Both the position numbers and the translations under genes were made by a program. Source: Flavobacteriaceae bacterium UBA3179 (lineage in GTDB: Bacteria; Bacteroidota; Bacteroidia; Flavobacteriales; Flavobacteriaceae). Taken from it: a stretch of 21,358 bases of DNA. The DNA is taken from contig DEXR01000020.1 of assembly GCA_002364245.1 (NCBI GenBank), forward strand, positions 1 to 21,358, given 5' to 3'. Position 1 is the first letter of the stretch. Every line of letters begins with the position of its first letter. The notes beneath the pieces are model-generated. The model did not search any database. It was not told the DNA's origin and saw only the letters and a list, made by a program, of their open reading frames with translations. This document shows, piece after piece, positions 1 to 9,079 of the stretch.

Positions 1-1083
1 AACCCAGATAAAGGGGATTTAGAGATTTGGCGTAACCGAATTGTGGTTGCAGATGGCGAAGTTGAAGATGACAATGAAGAAATATCACTTTCCGAAGCAC
101 AAAAAATTGAACCCGATTTTGAAATTGGGGAAGATGTTTCAGAAGAAGTAAAATTAATAGATTTAGGACGCCGCTCTATTTTAGCGCTACGTCAAAATTT
201 AATTTCAAAAATACACGAACACGATAATACAAACATTTACAAGCAATTTAAAGAGTTAGAAGGTGATATTTATACCGCTGAGGTGCACCATATTCGTCAC
301 CGTGCTGTAATTTTGCTTGATGATGAAGGAAATGAAATTATCATGCCGAAGGATAGACAAATCCCTTCAGATTTTTTCAGAAAAGGAGACAATGTTCGAG
401 GAATTATCGAAAGTGTTGAGCTTAAAGGGAACAAGCCGGTTATTATCATGTCACGTGCAAGCCCTATATTCCTTGAAAAACTATTTGAGCAAGAAATCCC
501 TGAAGTATTTGATGGGTTAATAAATGTTCAAAAAGTTGTAAGAATACCAGGTGAAAAAGCAAAAGTTGCTGTAGATTCGTACGATGACCGTATTGATCCT
601 GTAGGAGCTTGTGTAGGGATGAAAGGATCCCGTATTCATGGTATAGTTCGTGAACTAGGTAACGAAAATATTGATGTAATTAATTACACCAATAACCTAA
701 ATTTGTTTATCACAAGAGCATTGAGTCCTGCAAAAGTGACTTCAATAAAGATAGACGAAGAAAACAAACGCGCAGAAGTTTTATTGCGCCCAGAAGAAGT
801 TTCAAAAGCAATTGGTCGTGGCGGTCACAACATTAGATTGGCCGGGCAACTAACTGGTTATGAAATTGATGTATTGCGTGAAGGCGCAGAAGAAGATGTA
901 GAATTACGTGAATTTTCCGATGAAATCGAAGATTGGATTATTAAAGAATTTCAAAAAATTGGTCTGGATACAGCCAAGAGTGTTCTTGAGTATGACATGG
1001 CCGATTTGATTAAAAGAACCGATCTTGAAGAGGAAACTGTTAAGCACGTTATTAACATTTTAAAAGAAGAATTTGAAGAGTAG
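1..1083 (+). CDS. nusA: Transcription termination/antitermination factor NusA (5' end missing)
   Basis: NusA binds RNA polymerase and nascent RNA and modulates pausing, termination and antitermination. The reading frame is open from base 1, so the gene begins before the window; 360 residues are visible, and by family length I estimate roughly 50 N-terminal residues are missing. The visible part holds the end of the N-terminal polymerase-binding domain, an S1 RNA-binding domain (GDIYTAEVHHI up to the IIMSR stretch), and two KH domains marked by GMKGSR and GRGGHN. It ends in an acidic helical tail (LKEEFEE). A GTG at 43 is in frame but lies inside a conserved stretch (DLEIWRNRIVV) and is not the start. 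infB follows after 57 nt, the usual nusA-infB order, so the two are probably co-transcribed. Identification is firm; the true start is not visible. Confidence 0.96.
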   Translation, partial: NPDKGDLEIWRNRIVVADGEVEDDNEEISLSEAQKIEPDFEIGEDVSEEVKLIDLGRRSILALRQNLISKIHEHDNTNIYKQFKELEGDIYTAEVHHIRHRAVILLDDEGNEIIMPKDRQIPSDFFRKGDNVRGIIESVELKGNKPVIIMSRASPIFLEKLFEQEIPEVFDGLINVQKVVRIPGEKAKVAVDSYDDRIDPVGACVGMKGSRIHGIVRELGNENIDVINYTNNLNLFITRALSPAKVTSIKIDEENKRAEVLLRPEEVSKAIGRGGHNIRLAGQLTGYEIDVLREGAEEDVELREFSDEIEDWIIKEFQKIGLDTAKSVLEYDMADLIKRTDLEEETVKHVINILKEEFEE

Positions 1084-1123
1084 TTGTAACTTTACCTACT
1101 TTTACACATATTTATAAGACAAA

Positions 1124-1129
1124 AAGGAG
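1124..1129 (+). promoter_or_regulatory. Shine-Dalgarno sequence of infB (AAGGAG)
   Basis: AAGGAG lies 11 nt before the infB ATG. The starts of the respiratory genes in this window have only A-rich leaders, so a canonical Shine-Dalgarno here is unusual for the lineage. Spacing is at the long end of the workable range. Confidence 0.5.
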
Positions 1130-1140
1130 AAAGCATTTAT

Positions 1141-3867
1141 ATGGCTGAAGTAAAATCGAAAAGGCTAAACAAAGTATTACGCGAATTCAACATCTCGCTG
1201 GATCGTGCCGTAGAATTTTTAAGTTCTAAAGGCTACGAGGTGGACGCACGTCCAACCACGAAAATTTCAGATGAAGAATACGGAGTGCTTTTTGACGAGT
1301 TCGAAACTGACAAGAGTAAGAAGATGGAGTCTAAGGAAGTTGGTGAAGAAAAGCGCAAAGAGAAAGAAGAACTTCGTTTAGAGCGTGAGCGTGAGTTAGA
1401 AGAAAAGCAAAAGAAAGAAGCTCAAAAGGTTGTAAAAGCTGAAGCCAAGCTCAATGGCCCTAAACAAGTAGGGAAAATTGATTTAGATGCCAATAAGAAG
1501 AAAGTTGAAGAGAAAACAGAACCTGCTGCTAAGAAAACGGAAGAGAAAGTAGAAGAAAAGGCAGCGGAAAAAGTTAAAGAGGCAAAGCCCGAAGCTAAGA
1601 AAGAAACTTCAAAAAAGGAAGCATCTAAAAAGGAAGAGCCAAAAGCTAAAGAGGAAAAACCTGAGGCTAAAAAATCTAAAGAAGAGCCGAAAACTGAGAC
1701 AGAAAAGAAAGAAGAAGAGAAAGATTCTGGCTCTGTTCAAACTAATTATAAAAAATTAGACGGTCCTAACTTTACAGGTGAAAAAATAGATCTCTCCAAG
1801 TTTAAAAAGCCTGAAAAGAAAAAGAAAGAAAAGAAAGACGACGACAAGAAAGGTAAAAAAAGCCGCAGACGCCGTATCAGTAAAAAAGCTCCTAATAAAG
1901 GTAACTTTAAGGATAACAGAGGGCGTGGCAAAGGAAGATCAAACGCACCTAAAGAAGAGCCTACCGAGGAAGAAATCCAAAAACAAGTACGGGAAACCCT
2001 TGAAAAGCTTCAGGGAAAATCTTCAAAAGGAAAAGGAGCTAAATACCGTAGGGATAAAAGAGATAGTCACCGTCAAAAAACGGAAGACGATTTAGCACAG
2101 CAAGAAGCAGACAGTAAGTTACTTAAAGTTACAGAATTTGTAACCGTAAGTGAAGTAGCAACGATGATGAATGTGCCCGTTACTAAAATTATATCGGCTT
2201 GTATGTCTCTTGGAATGATGGTAACAATGAACCAGCGTTTAGATGCAGAAACCCTTACCATTGTTGCAGAAGAATTTGATTACGAAGTAGAATTTGTCAC
2301 TGCAGATATTGAAGAAAGTATTCAAGAGGATCAAGATGCGCCAGAAGATTTAAAACCAAGAGCTCCTATTGTTACTGTAATGGGACACGTTGATCACGGT
2401 AAAACCTCTTTGCTGGATTACGTTCGTAAAGAAAATGTTATTGCTGGAGAATCCGGTGGAATCACACAGCACATTGGTGCTTACGGCGTGCAGCTGGAAG
2501 ACGGACAAAAAATAGCTTTCCTTGATACACCAGGTCACGAGGCGTTTACCGCGATGCGTGCAAGAGGTGCTCAAGTAACTGACCTTGCCATTATTGTAAT
2601 TGCGGCCGATGATGATATTATGCCACAAACCAAAGAAGCGATAAGTCACGCACAGGCTGCAGGTGTGCCTATTGTATTTGCAATTAATAAAATTGATAGG
2701 CCTACAGCAAATCCAGATAAAATTAAAGAAGGATTAGCGAGTATGAACTTGTTAGTTGAAGATTGGGGCGGTAAAATTCAATCGCACGATATTTCAGCAA
2801 AAACTGGAGAAGGAGTTCCAGAATTATTAGAGAAAGTATTGCTTGAGGCTGAAATATTAGAGCTTAAAGCAAACCCAAATAAAATTGCCAACGGTACCGT
2901 AGTTGAAGCATACTTAGATAAAGGACGCGGATACGTTTCTACCATTTTGGTTCAAGGAGGTACATTAAAAGTTGGTGATTATGTATTAGCTGGTCAGCAT
3001 AGCGGTAAAATTAAAGCGATGCAAGATGAGCGAGGCAACAATGTTAAAGAAGCAGGTCCTTCTACTCCAGTCTCTATTTTAGGATTGGATGGAGCGCCAC
3101 AAGCGGGTGATAAATTCAATGTGTTTGAAGATGAACGCGAAGCGAAAGATATTGCCAACAAGCGTACTCAGCTACAACGTGAGCAGTCTGTAAGAACACA
3201 GCGTCATATTACACTTGACGAAATTGGAAGACGAATTGCATTAGGAGACTTTAAAGAGCTTAATATCATCCTTAAAGGTGATGTGGACGGTTCGGTTGAA
3301 GCCTTGACAGATTCTTTCCAGAAACTTTCTACTGAAGAAATACAAGTAAACATTATACATAAAGGAGTTGGAGCCATTACCGAAAGTGATGTGTTGCTAG
3401 CTTCAGCTTCCGATGCTATTATAATAGGATTTAATGTGCGACCAATGGGTAATGCACGCCAGATAGCCGATAAAGAAGAAATCGATATCAGAATGTATTC
3501 TATTATTTATGCAGCCATCAACGATCTTAAAGATGCGATGGAAGGTATGCTTTCCCCTGAAATTAAAGAGGAAATCACAGGTAATGCTGAAATAAGGGAA
3601 ACCTTTAAAATATCTAAAATCGGTACAATTGCTGGTTGTATGGTTACAAGTGGTAAAATTTACCGAAACTCTGGTATTCGTCTAATTCGAGAAGGTGTGG
3701 TTGTTTACACTGGCGAATTGGCTTCCTTGAAACGATTTAAGGATGATGTGAAAGAAGTTTCAAAAGGGTATGATTGTGGTATGCAAATCAAAAATTACAA
3801 CGACCTTAAAGAAGGCGATGTAATTGAAGCATTCCAGGAAGTAGCTGTTAAGAAAAAGCTTAAGTAG
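1141..3867 (+). CDS. infB: Translation initiation factor IF-2
   Basis: IF-2 is the GTPase that brings initiator tRNA to the 30S subunit and promotes subunit joining. The 908-residue protein has a short N-terminal helical module (1-50), a long Lys/Glu-rich low-complexity linker (about 60-310) with a very basic [10 protein letters not shown] patch, an IF2-N module (about 330-395), then the GTPase core. G motifs visible are GHVDHGKT (415-422), DTPGHE (462-467) and NKID (516-519). Elongation-factor-like domain II, domain 3 and the fMet-tRNA-binding C-terminal domain ([13 protein letters not shown] onward) follow, and the protein ends in KKKLK. The length fits Bacteroidota IF-2, whose linkers are long. 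It follows nusA and is closed by a strong terminator. The linker DNA is strongly purine-biased on this strand, which explains the antisense open frame at 1746-1931. Confidence 0.98.
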   Translation: MAEVKSKRLNKVLREFNISLDRAVEFLSSKGYEVDARPTTKISDEEYGVLFDEFETDKSKKMESKEVGEEKRKEKEELRLERERELEEKQKKEAQKVVKAEAKLNGPKQVGKIDLDANKKKVEEKTEPAAKKTEEKVEEKAAEKVKEAKPEAKKETSKKEASKKEEPKAKEEKPEAKKSKEEPKTETEKKEEEKDSGSVQTNYKKLDGPNFTGEKIDLSKFKKPEKKKKEKKDDDKKGKKSRRRRISKKAPNKGNFKDNRGRGKGRSNAPKEEPTEEEIQKQVRETLEKLQGKSSKGKGAKYRRDKRDSHRQKTEDDLAQQEADSKLLKVTEFVTVSEVATMMNVPVTKIISACMSLGMMVTMNQRLDAETLTIVAEEFDYEVEFVTADIEESIQEDQDAPEDLKPRAPIVTVMGHVDHGKTSLLDYVRKENVIAGESGGITQHIGAYGVQLEDGQKIAFLDTPGHEAFTAMRARGAQVTDLAIIVIAADDDIMPQTKEAISHAQAAGVPIVFAINKIDRPTANPDKIKEGLASMNLLVEDWGGKIQSHDISAKTGEGVPELLEKVLLEAEILELKANPNKIANGTVVEAYLDKGRGYVSTILVQGGTLKVGDYVLAGQHSGKIKAMQDERGNNVKEAGPSTPVSILGLDGAPQAGDKFNVFEDEREAKDIANKRTQLQREQSVRTQRHITLDEIGRRIALGDFKELNIILKGDVDGSVEALTDSFQKLSTEEIQVNIIHKGVGAITESDVLLASASDAIIIGFNVRPMGNARQIADKEEIDIRMYSIIYAAINDLKDAMEGMLSPEIKEEITGNAEIRETFKISKIGTIAGCMVTSGKIYRNSGIRLIREGVVVYTGELASLKRFKDDVKEVSKGYDCGMQIKNYNDLKEGDVIEAFQEVAVKKKLK

Positions 3868-3894
3868 TTTTTGAGACAATATCTTGTTCTAAAT

Positions 3895-3926
3895 AAAAAA
3901 AGACCTCAATATTGAGGTCTTTTTTT
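3895..3926. terminator. Bidirectional intrinsic terminator between infB and the SPOR gene
   Basis: A perfect palindrome with arms AGACCTCAAT / ATTGAGGTCT, preceded by six A and followed by six T. Because it is symmetric, it gives a stem plus U-tract on both strands. It sits between two convergent genes (infB stop at 3867, SPOR-protein stop at 3945) and so can serve both. Confidence 0.92.
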
Positions 3927-3944
3927 ATTTACTGTGGTTTGATT

Positions 3945-4340
3945 TTAGCTTCGGTTCTGTGGCTTTAAAATAAAAGCAGAAGGAAATCCTTTTTGTATCT
4001 CTATCAACGCTCTATCGGCGTCTAAACGATCACTAAAACTACCAACCCAAACTTTATAATTGGGTGTCTCATATTCAATTGAGGCTGGCCAAGTTCCGTA
4101 AAGGCCACGGTATCTTTTTATAATGGTATTGGCTTTTGTAAGTTCGCCGTAATAGAGTTGTATGGTATAGCCGTTAGATAATTTGTTGTCCTTTTCCAGG
4201 CTTTTTTTCAATGTTAGCAATTGTTCTATTTTCGGATCTTGATTAATGGTTACTTTTCCTTGTTGTGCCATTGTTGTGTTTGAAAAGAAAGCAAACAACA
4301 GGCTGACAATAACCAATTTATAAAAATAAGCTGTTTTCAT
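3945..4340 (-). CDS. Small secreted SPOR-domain protein
   Basis: A 131-residue protein with a signal peptide (hydrophobic segment 9-20, likely cleavage after A25 in TMA-QQ), a short charged linker (28-55) and one SPOR domain filling the rest (about 57-127, from GYTIQLYYGEL to AFILKPQ; VWVGSFSDRLDAD is the typical second half). SPOR domains bind peptidoglycan stripped of stem peptides, usually at division septa, so the protein probably acts in the periplasm on the cell wall. No catalytic domain or transmembrane anchor is present. It is transcribed away from the act operon and shares the terminator at 3895-3926 with infB. A good -7 element (TACATTTG) lies about 20 nt upstream of the ATG. The specific role is unknown; the domain call is secure. 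Confidence 0.85.
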   Translation of the reverse strand: MKTAYFYKLVIVSLLFAFFSNTTMAQQGKVTINQDPKIEQLLTLKKSLEKDNKLSNGYTIQLYYGELTKANTIIKRYRGLYGTWPASIEYETPNYKVWVGSFSDRLDADRALIEIQKGFPSAFILKPQNRS

Positions 4341-4358
4341 GGTTCAATTTATATAGTG

Positions 4359-4366
4359 CAAATGTA
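4359..4366 (-). promoter_or_regulatory. -7 promoter element of the SPOR gene (TACATTTG)
   Basis: On the minus strand this reads TACATTTG, an exact match to the Bacteroidota TAnnTTTG element. The start of transcription would fall near 4353, leaving a leader of roughly 12-15 nt. No convincing -33 TTTG is seen at the right distance, so the call rests on the -7 box and its position. Confidence 0.5.
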
Positions 4367-4431
4367 CTTCATTATAACTATAAAACCGACTTCAATATTA
4401 TTTAGAACAAGTATAAATTAGTTGTTAACAC

Positions 4432-4472
4432 TTTGTTTGGATTTCTAAAATCGACTTTATAATGTATTTTTG
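4432..4472 (+). promoter_or_regulatory. Candidate promoter of the act-cox operon
   Basis: TATTTTTG at 4465-4472 matches the Bacteroidota -7 consensus TAnnTTTG. Two overlapping TTTG copies at 4432-4439 could act as the -33 element, but the spacer of 25 nt is longer than the usual value near 20. The predicted transcript starts near 4478 and has a leader of about 75 nt before actA. It is the only good candidate in the 214-nt gap between the SPOR gene and actA. Confidence 0.5.
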
Positions 4473-4480
4473 TGCCGTTA

Positions 4481-4528
4481 TTTGAGGTACGTTAAACCAC
4501 TAATTTTAGTAACCAATTACGTACCAAA
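4481..4528 (+). promoter_or_regulatory. Inverted repeat in the actA leader
   Basis: Arms GGTACGT (4486-4492) and ACGTACC (4519-4525) are perfect complements. Three more pairs (TTT 4481-4483 with AAA 4526-4528) continue the stem after a 2-nt bulge. The loop is 26 nt. It lies at the very start of the predicted operon transcript, so it could be an mRNA 5' hairpin that stabilises or regulates the message, or a DNA operator. Function is inferred only. Confidence 0.35.
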
Positions 4529-4554
4529 CTTATGGACAATAATTAACCGTCAGT

Positions 4555-5895
4555 ATGAAAAAGGTGAATTACCGAAATCTATCCTCATTTTTGTCATTTC
4601 TCTTGTTGGCTCTATTGCTAACAGTTTCCACTACCGTTTCAGCGCAAGATCAATCTGCTGCTACCGATACAACTGCAGCTGCGTCTAGCGAAGCTGCCCC
4701 GGCCGAAGGGTCTGGTGGCGATGTGGCGGCCGGAGAAAGTTTGTTTAAAGCTAACTGTGCTGCTTGTCATAAATTAGATCGTAAAGCGACAGGCCCGGCG
4801 CTTCGAGGTGTTGCCGATAAATATGATCGTGACTGGTTATACGAATGGATTAAAGACAGTCAGGCGATGATTAAGTCTGGGGATCCTCAGGCTGTTAAGC
4901 TGTTTGAAGAACATAATAACTCTGTAATGACTGCTTTTCCGCAGTTAAACAATACAGATATAGATAATATTTTAGCTTATACCAGTCAACCAAAACCTGA
5001 ACCAACTGTTGCTCAAGTTCCAGGTGGTGGCGATGGTGAAGGTGGTGGCGATGGCGTTTCAAACAATATCGTGCTTGGTGCGCTTGCGCTAGTATTCTTG
5101 TTATTAGTAGTAATGTTGTTCTTGGTAACAAACACACTTAAAAGAATTGCTGCTGCAAATGGTGTTGAGTATCCAGAAAAAGAACAACGCACTCCTATTT
5201 GGAAGGCATTTATTCAAAATCAATTTTTGGTGTTGGTAACATCTGTTTTCTTGTTGTTAACCGCAGGATACTTTATGTACGGGTTTATGATGCAAGTTGG
5301 TGTAGATCAAGGATACGCTCCTGTTCAGCCAATTCATTTCTCACATAAAATTCACGCAGGGGACAATCAGGTAGACTGTAATTTCTGTCACTCTTCGGCA
5401 AGAAAAAGTAAAACATCGGGTATCCCATCACTTAATGTGTGTATGAGCTGTCATAAAAATATTGCTGAAGTAGCTCCTGAAACCGCTACCGAAGAATACT
5501 CAAAAGAGTTTTATGACGCTGAAATCCAAAAATTATATGATGCAGTGGGTTGGGATGTAAACGAACAAGCTTACACAGGTGAAGAAAAACCTGTAAAGTG
5601 GGTGCGTATTCATAACCTACCAGACTTCGCGTATTTTAATCACTCGCAACACGTAACTGTGGCTGGAATAGCATGTCAAGAATGTCACGGTCCTGTAGAA
5701 GAATTTGAAATAATGGAGCAACATTCTCCATTAACAATGGGATGGTGTATTAACTGTCACCGTGATACTAATGTGCGGATGGAAGGAAATGAGTATTATG
5801 AGAAAATTCACGAAGAGCTTTCTAAAAAATACGGTGTAGAGCAATTAACTGCTGCACAAATGGGTGGCCTTGAATGTGGTAAGTGTCACTATTAA
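4555..5895 (+). CDS. actA: ACIII subunit ActA, multiheme cytochrome c with extra monoheme domain
   Basis: ActA relays electrons within alternative complex III, the quinol:acceptor oxidoreductase that replaces cytochrome bc1 in many Bacteroidota. The 446-residue protein has an N-terminal signal sequence (hydrophobic 11-29), a monoheme cytochrome c domain (CAACH at 68-72, likely axial Met125), a GGGDGE-type flexible linker (157-167), and transmembrane segments at about 171-193 and 222-245. A periplasmic multiheme domain follows with five CXXCH sites: 275-279, 296-300, 374-378, 398-402 and 441-445, the last at the extreme C-terminus. That makes six heme c sites; the five C-terminal ones correspond to the classical pentaheme ActA. 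It is the first gene of the operon; actB follows after 74 nt. The family assignment is firm. That the N-terminal domain faces the oxidase is inference. Confidence 0.95.
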   Translation: MKKVNYRNLSSFLSFLLLALLLTVSTTVSAQDQSAATDTTAAASSEAAPAEGSGGDVAAGESLFKANCAACHKLDRKATGPALRGVADKYDRDWLYEWIKDSQAMIKSGDPQAVKLFEEHNNSVMTAFPQLNNTDIDNILAYTSQPKPEPTVAQVPGGGDGEGGGDGVSNNIVLGALALVFLLLVVMLFLVTNTLKRIAAANGVEYPEKEQRTPIWKAFIQNQFLVLVTSVFLLLTAGYFMYGFMMQVGVDQGYAPVQPIHFSHKIHAGDNQVDCNFCHSSARKSKTSGIPSLNVCMSCHKNIAEVAPETATEEYSKEFYDAEIQKLYDAVGWDVNEQAYTGEEKPVKWVRIHNLPDFAYFNHSQHVTVAGIACQECHGPVEEFEIMEQHSPLTMGWCINCHRDTNVRMEGNEYYEKIHEELSKKYGVEQLTAAQMGGLECGKCHY

Positions 5896-5969
5896 AATTA
5901 AAATGATTAAAGAAATCGTAAGTTCAAAGCTTGTTTTTGAAAAACGATTATTAAATTAAATAACTATAA

Positions 5970-8900
5970 ATGGCATCAAACAAGAAATACTGGAAAAGTG
6001 TTGAAGAGCTAAACGAAAACAGCTCTGTTGTTAAGACGTTGCAAGAAAATGAATTTGTAGAAGAAATTCCTACTGATGATTTTTTAGGCGATAAAGAAAC
6101 GTTAGAGGCTTCTTCAACAACACGTCGTGATTTCTTAAAGTACGTTGGTTTTACAACTGCGGCGGCATCGCTTGCAGCTTGTGAAGGACCAGTGGTAAAA
6201 TCAATCCCTTACGTGGTTGCGCCGGATGAGATAGTTCCGGGTGTGGCTAATTTTTATGCTACAACAATTGCAGATGGGTTTGACTTTGCTAATGTGTTAG
6301 TAAAAACGAGAGAAGGTCGTCCTATTAAGATAGAACGAAATGATCTTTCAAAATATGGTGATGGAGTAAATGCACGTGTGCACGCTTCTGTTTTGTCTTT
6401 ATACGATAGTAATCGCTTAACGGCACCATTGGTTAATGGAGAAGAGGTTTCTTGGAGCGATTTTGATGCTTCAATGGCCCAAAAGATGAATGAAATGGGG
6501 GGCAAGGATATCGTATTGCTTACGCAAACCTTTGCTAGTCCATCAACTTCAAAATTAATACAAGAGTTTACCACAAAGTATCCAAATGTTCGTCACGTAG
6601 TGTACGATACGGTTTCTTCTTCTGAAGCCTTAGATGCTTTTCAAAGTAAATATGGTTCTCGCGCCTTAGCAGATTACGATTTTTCTAAAGCTGAAGTAAT
6701 TGTTTCTGTAGGTGCTGATTTCTTAGGTGATTGGCAAGGTGGAGGCTACGATGGAGGTTATGCAAAAGGTCGTGTTCCAAAAAATGGAAAAATGTCTCGC
6801 CACGTACAGTTTGAATCTAATATGAGTCTTTCTGGTGCAAACGCAGATAAGCGTGTGCCAGTTACACCTTCGCAGCAATTGCAGATTCTTAAAGCCTTAA
6901 CTGGCGGTAGTGCATCTGGATTGCCAGAAAATATTGCCGAAGCTGTTTCTAAGGCAAAAGCACAATTAAATAAAGCAGGTAGCAAAGGGGTCCTAGTTAC
7001 TGGATTGCCAAATGTTGCTGCTCAGAAAATGGCGTTAGACTTTAATGAGTCTAAAGGTAGTGTAGTAATGGATACTGCTAAGCCAAAAATGACTCGTAAA
7101 GGAAACACTGCTGAAGTAATGCGCGTATTAGACGGTGTTGTTTCAGGAAGTGTTAAAGGCTTGATTACGGTAGGGGTAGATCCTGTGTATTCATTCCCAA
7201 ACAACAAAGCATTTAAAGAAGCATATCAAAAACTAGATATGAGTCTTGCGTTTTCTATGAAAGAAGATGCGACAGCTTCTTTAGCACAAATGGTTGCAGC
7301 AACTCCACATTATTTAGAATCTTGGGGAGATGTGCAGATGAAAAAAGGAAATTTCAGCTTAATGCAACCTACTATTCGTCCATTGTTCAATACAAGACAG
7401 TTTCAAGACAGTTTGTTGAAATGGACCGGAAATACTAAAAACTATTACGATTACATAAAAGAAACTTGGACTTCTTCTGTGTTAGCAGGTGGTTCATGGA
7501 ATCAAGCACTTCACGACGGTTTTGTTGAAAGTAGTGCAGAGGTTTCTATGGAAGATGCTACGGCAGACGAAGCTAACATGACGTTGGAAAGCGGTACAAA
7601 TAATGGCGCATTAGCTGCTTCTGCTCAAAACGGAGGTGGGTATGAGCTAACATTGTACACTAAAACTGCTTTAGGTGATGGTCAGCAAGCTAACAACCCT
7701 TGGTTGCAAGAGATGCCAGACCCTATTACCCGTACGTCTTGGGATAATTATTTAACTATTTCAGCAGCCGATGCGAAAGAATTAGGTGTTGAAAATGAAA
7801 ATGTAGCAAACGGAGCATTAAACGGCGGGTACGTTAATGTGAAGATGGATGGCGTAGTGGTAAATAAAGTTCCAGTACTTGTTCAGCCTGGACAAGCTAA
7901 AGGATCGGTTGGTTTAGCCTTCGGATATGGAAAAACAGCTGCTATTCAAGAAGAAATGCAAACTGGTGTAAACGCTTTCCCATTATATAAAGACTTCTCT
8001 TCAGTACAAAATGTTACCTTAGAGAAAGTAGGAGGTGTTCACGAATTTGCTTGTGTACAATTGCATAATACTATGATGGGTCGTGATATTATTCGCGAAA
8101 CGTCACTTGAAATATTCAATACAAAAGATGTTGAGGAATGGAATGCCGTTCCTAAAGTGTCTAAAGATCATCAAGAAATTCCGGTAACATCACCAGATGC
8201 AGATCTTTGGGAAGATTTTGACCGTTCAATAGGTCATCATTTTAACTTATCCATAGACTTAAATGCCTGTACAGGTTGTGGTGCTTGTGTTATAGCTTGT
8301 CACGCCGAAAACAATGTTCCGGTTGTAGGTAAGTCTGAAGTTAGAAGAAGTCGTGATATGCACTGGTTGCGTATTGATAGATATTATTCTTCTGAAGAAT
8401 CATTAGAAGTTGATCAAGATAAAAAAGAAGGGTTCTCTGGTTTATTTGGAGATAATGGTTCATTAGGTGGTTTTGGAGAATTAGAAAATCCATCTGCAAA
8501 TCCGCAGGTAGCATTCCAGCCAGTTATGTGTCAGCACTGTAATCACGCACCTTGTGAAACAGTTTGTCCAGTAGCGGCAACTTCTCACGGAAGACAAGGT
8601 CAAAACCATATGGCGTACAATCGTTGTGTGGGTACAAGATACTGTGCAAACAACTGTCCTTATAAAGTACGTCGTTTCAACTGGTTCTTATATAATGAAA
8701 ATGATGAGTTTGACTACCACATGAACAACGACCTTGGTCGTATGGTATTAAACCCAGATGTAGTTGTGCGTTCACGAGGTGTAATGGAAAAATGTTCTAT
8801 GTGTATTCAGAAAACACAAAAAACAATTCTTGATGCGAAGCGTGACGGGCGTCCAGTTAAAGATGTTGAGTTTCAAACAGCGTGTTCTGCAGCTTGTGGA

Positions 8901-9053
8901 ACAGGAGCGATGGTATTTGGAGATATCAACGATCACGAAAGTGAAGTATATAAAGAGAAGAAAGATAAAAGAATGTATCACTTATTAGAATATGTAGGAA
9001 CAGAACCAAATGTGTTCTACAAGACTAAAATAAGAAATACAGAAGAAGTTTAA
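5970..9053 (+). CDS. actB: ACIII subunit ActB, molybdopterin-oxidoreductase-like iron-sulfur protein
   Basis: ActB is the large periplasmic iron-sulfur subunit of alternative complex III. The 1027-residue protein has a twin-arginine signal displaced about 50 residues from the start (TTRRDFLKY, R52-R53), followed by LAAC (68-71), which resembles a lipobox. The first two thirds resemble a molybdopterin oxidoreductase (as known for ActB, this domain is thought to carry no molybdenum cofactor). The last third is a ferredoxin-like domain with four cysteine groups: C767/C770/C773/C777, C854/C857/C862/C866, C886/C892/C896 and C942/C945/C972/C976. These fit the three [4Fe-4S] plus one [3Fe-4S] clusters described for the family. 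The length is usual for fused B1-B2 ActB. actC follows after 26 nt. Electrons should pass from quinol at ActC through these clusters to the hemes of ActA. Confidence 0.95.
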   Translation: MASNKKYWKSVEELNENSSVVKTLQENEFVEEIPTDDFLGDKETLEASSTTRRDFLKYVGFTTAAASLAACEGPVVKSIPYVVAPDEIVPGVANFYATTIADGFDFANVLVKTREGRPIKIERNDLSKYGDGVNARVHASVLSLYDSNRLTAPLVNGEEVSWSDFDASMAQKMNEMGGKDIVLLTQTFASPSTSKLIQEFTTKYPNVRHVVYDTVSSSEALDAFQSKYGSRALADYDFSKAEVIVSVGADFLGDWQGGGYDGGYAKGRVPKNGKMSRHVQFESNMSLSGANADKRVPVTPSQQLQILKALTGGSASGLPENIAEAVSKAKAQLNKAGSKGVLVTGLPNVAAQKMALDFNESKGSVVMDTAKPKMTRKGNTAEVMRVLDGVVSGSVKGLITVGVDPVYSFPNNKAFKEAYQKLDMSLAFSMKEDATASLAQMVAATPHYLESWGDVQMKKGNFSLMQPTIRPLFNTRQFQDSLLKWTGNTKNYYDYIKETWTSSVLAGGSWNQALHDGFVESSAEVSMEDATADEANMTLESGTNNGALAASAQNGGGYELTLYTKTALGDGQQANNPWLQEMPDPITRTSWDNYLTISAADAKELGVENENVANGALNGGYVNVKMDGVVVNKVPVLVQPGQAKGSVGLAFGYGKTAAIQEEMQTGVNAFPLYKDFSSVQNVTLEKVGGVHEFACVQLHNTMMGRDIIRETSLEIFNTKDVEEWNAVPKVSKDHQEIPVTSPDADLWEDFDRSIGHHFNLSIDLNACTGCGACVIACHAENNVPVVGKSEVRRSRDMHWLRIDRYYSSEESLEVDQDKKEGFSGLFGDNGSLGGFGELENPSANPQVAFQPVMCQHCNHAPCETVCPVAATSHGRQGQNHMAYNRCVGTRYCANNCPYKVRRFNWFLYNENDEFDYHMNNDLGRMVLNPDVVVRSRGVMEKCSMCIQKTQKTILDAKRDGRPVKDVEFQTACSAACGTGAMVFGDINDHESEVYKEKKDKRMYHLLEYVGTEPNVFYKTKIRNTEEV

Positions 9054-9079
9054 ACTAACTAAGAAACAGTAGTAAAGAT

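Noticed and set aside
1746..1931. Minus-strand frame with long Phe/Leu runs inside infB
   Set aside because: It is the complement of the Lys/Glu-rich linker codons (AAG/GAA), not a membrane protein.
2350..2649. 99-residue open frame on the minus strand inside infB
   Set aside because: It lies opposite the GTPase core of IF-2 and resembles no protein family; a by-product of codon use.
4470..4688. 72-residue plus-strand frame overlapping the start of actA
   Set aside because: It covers the leader and the actA signal peptide in another frame, without family resemblance.
5023..5055. Short tandem DNA repeat (GGTGGTGGCGATGG-type) as a phase-variable or regulatory repeat
   Set aside because: It is two imperfect copies encoding the Gly/Asp linker of ActA, in frame; a flexible linker explains it.
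5903..5959. 18-codon frame (MIKEIVSSKLVFEKRLLN) between actA and actB
   Set aside because: Too short to judge, no ribosome binding site, and no recognisable feature. It could be a leader peptide but nothing supports it.
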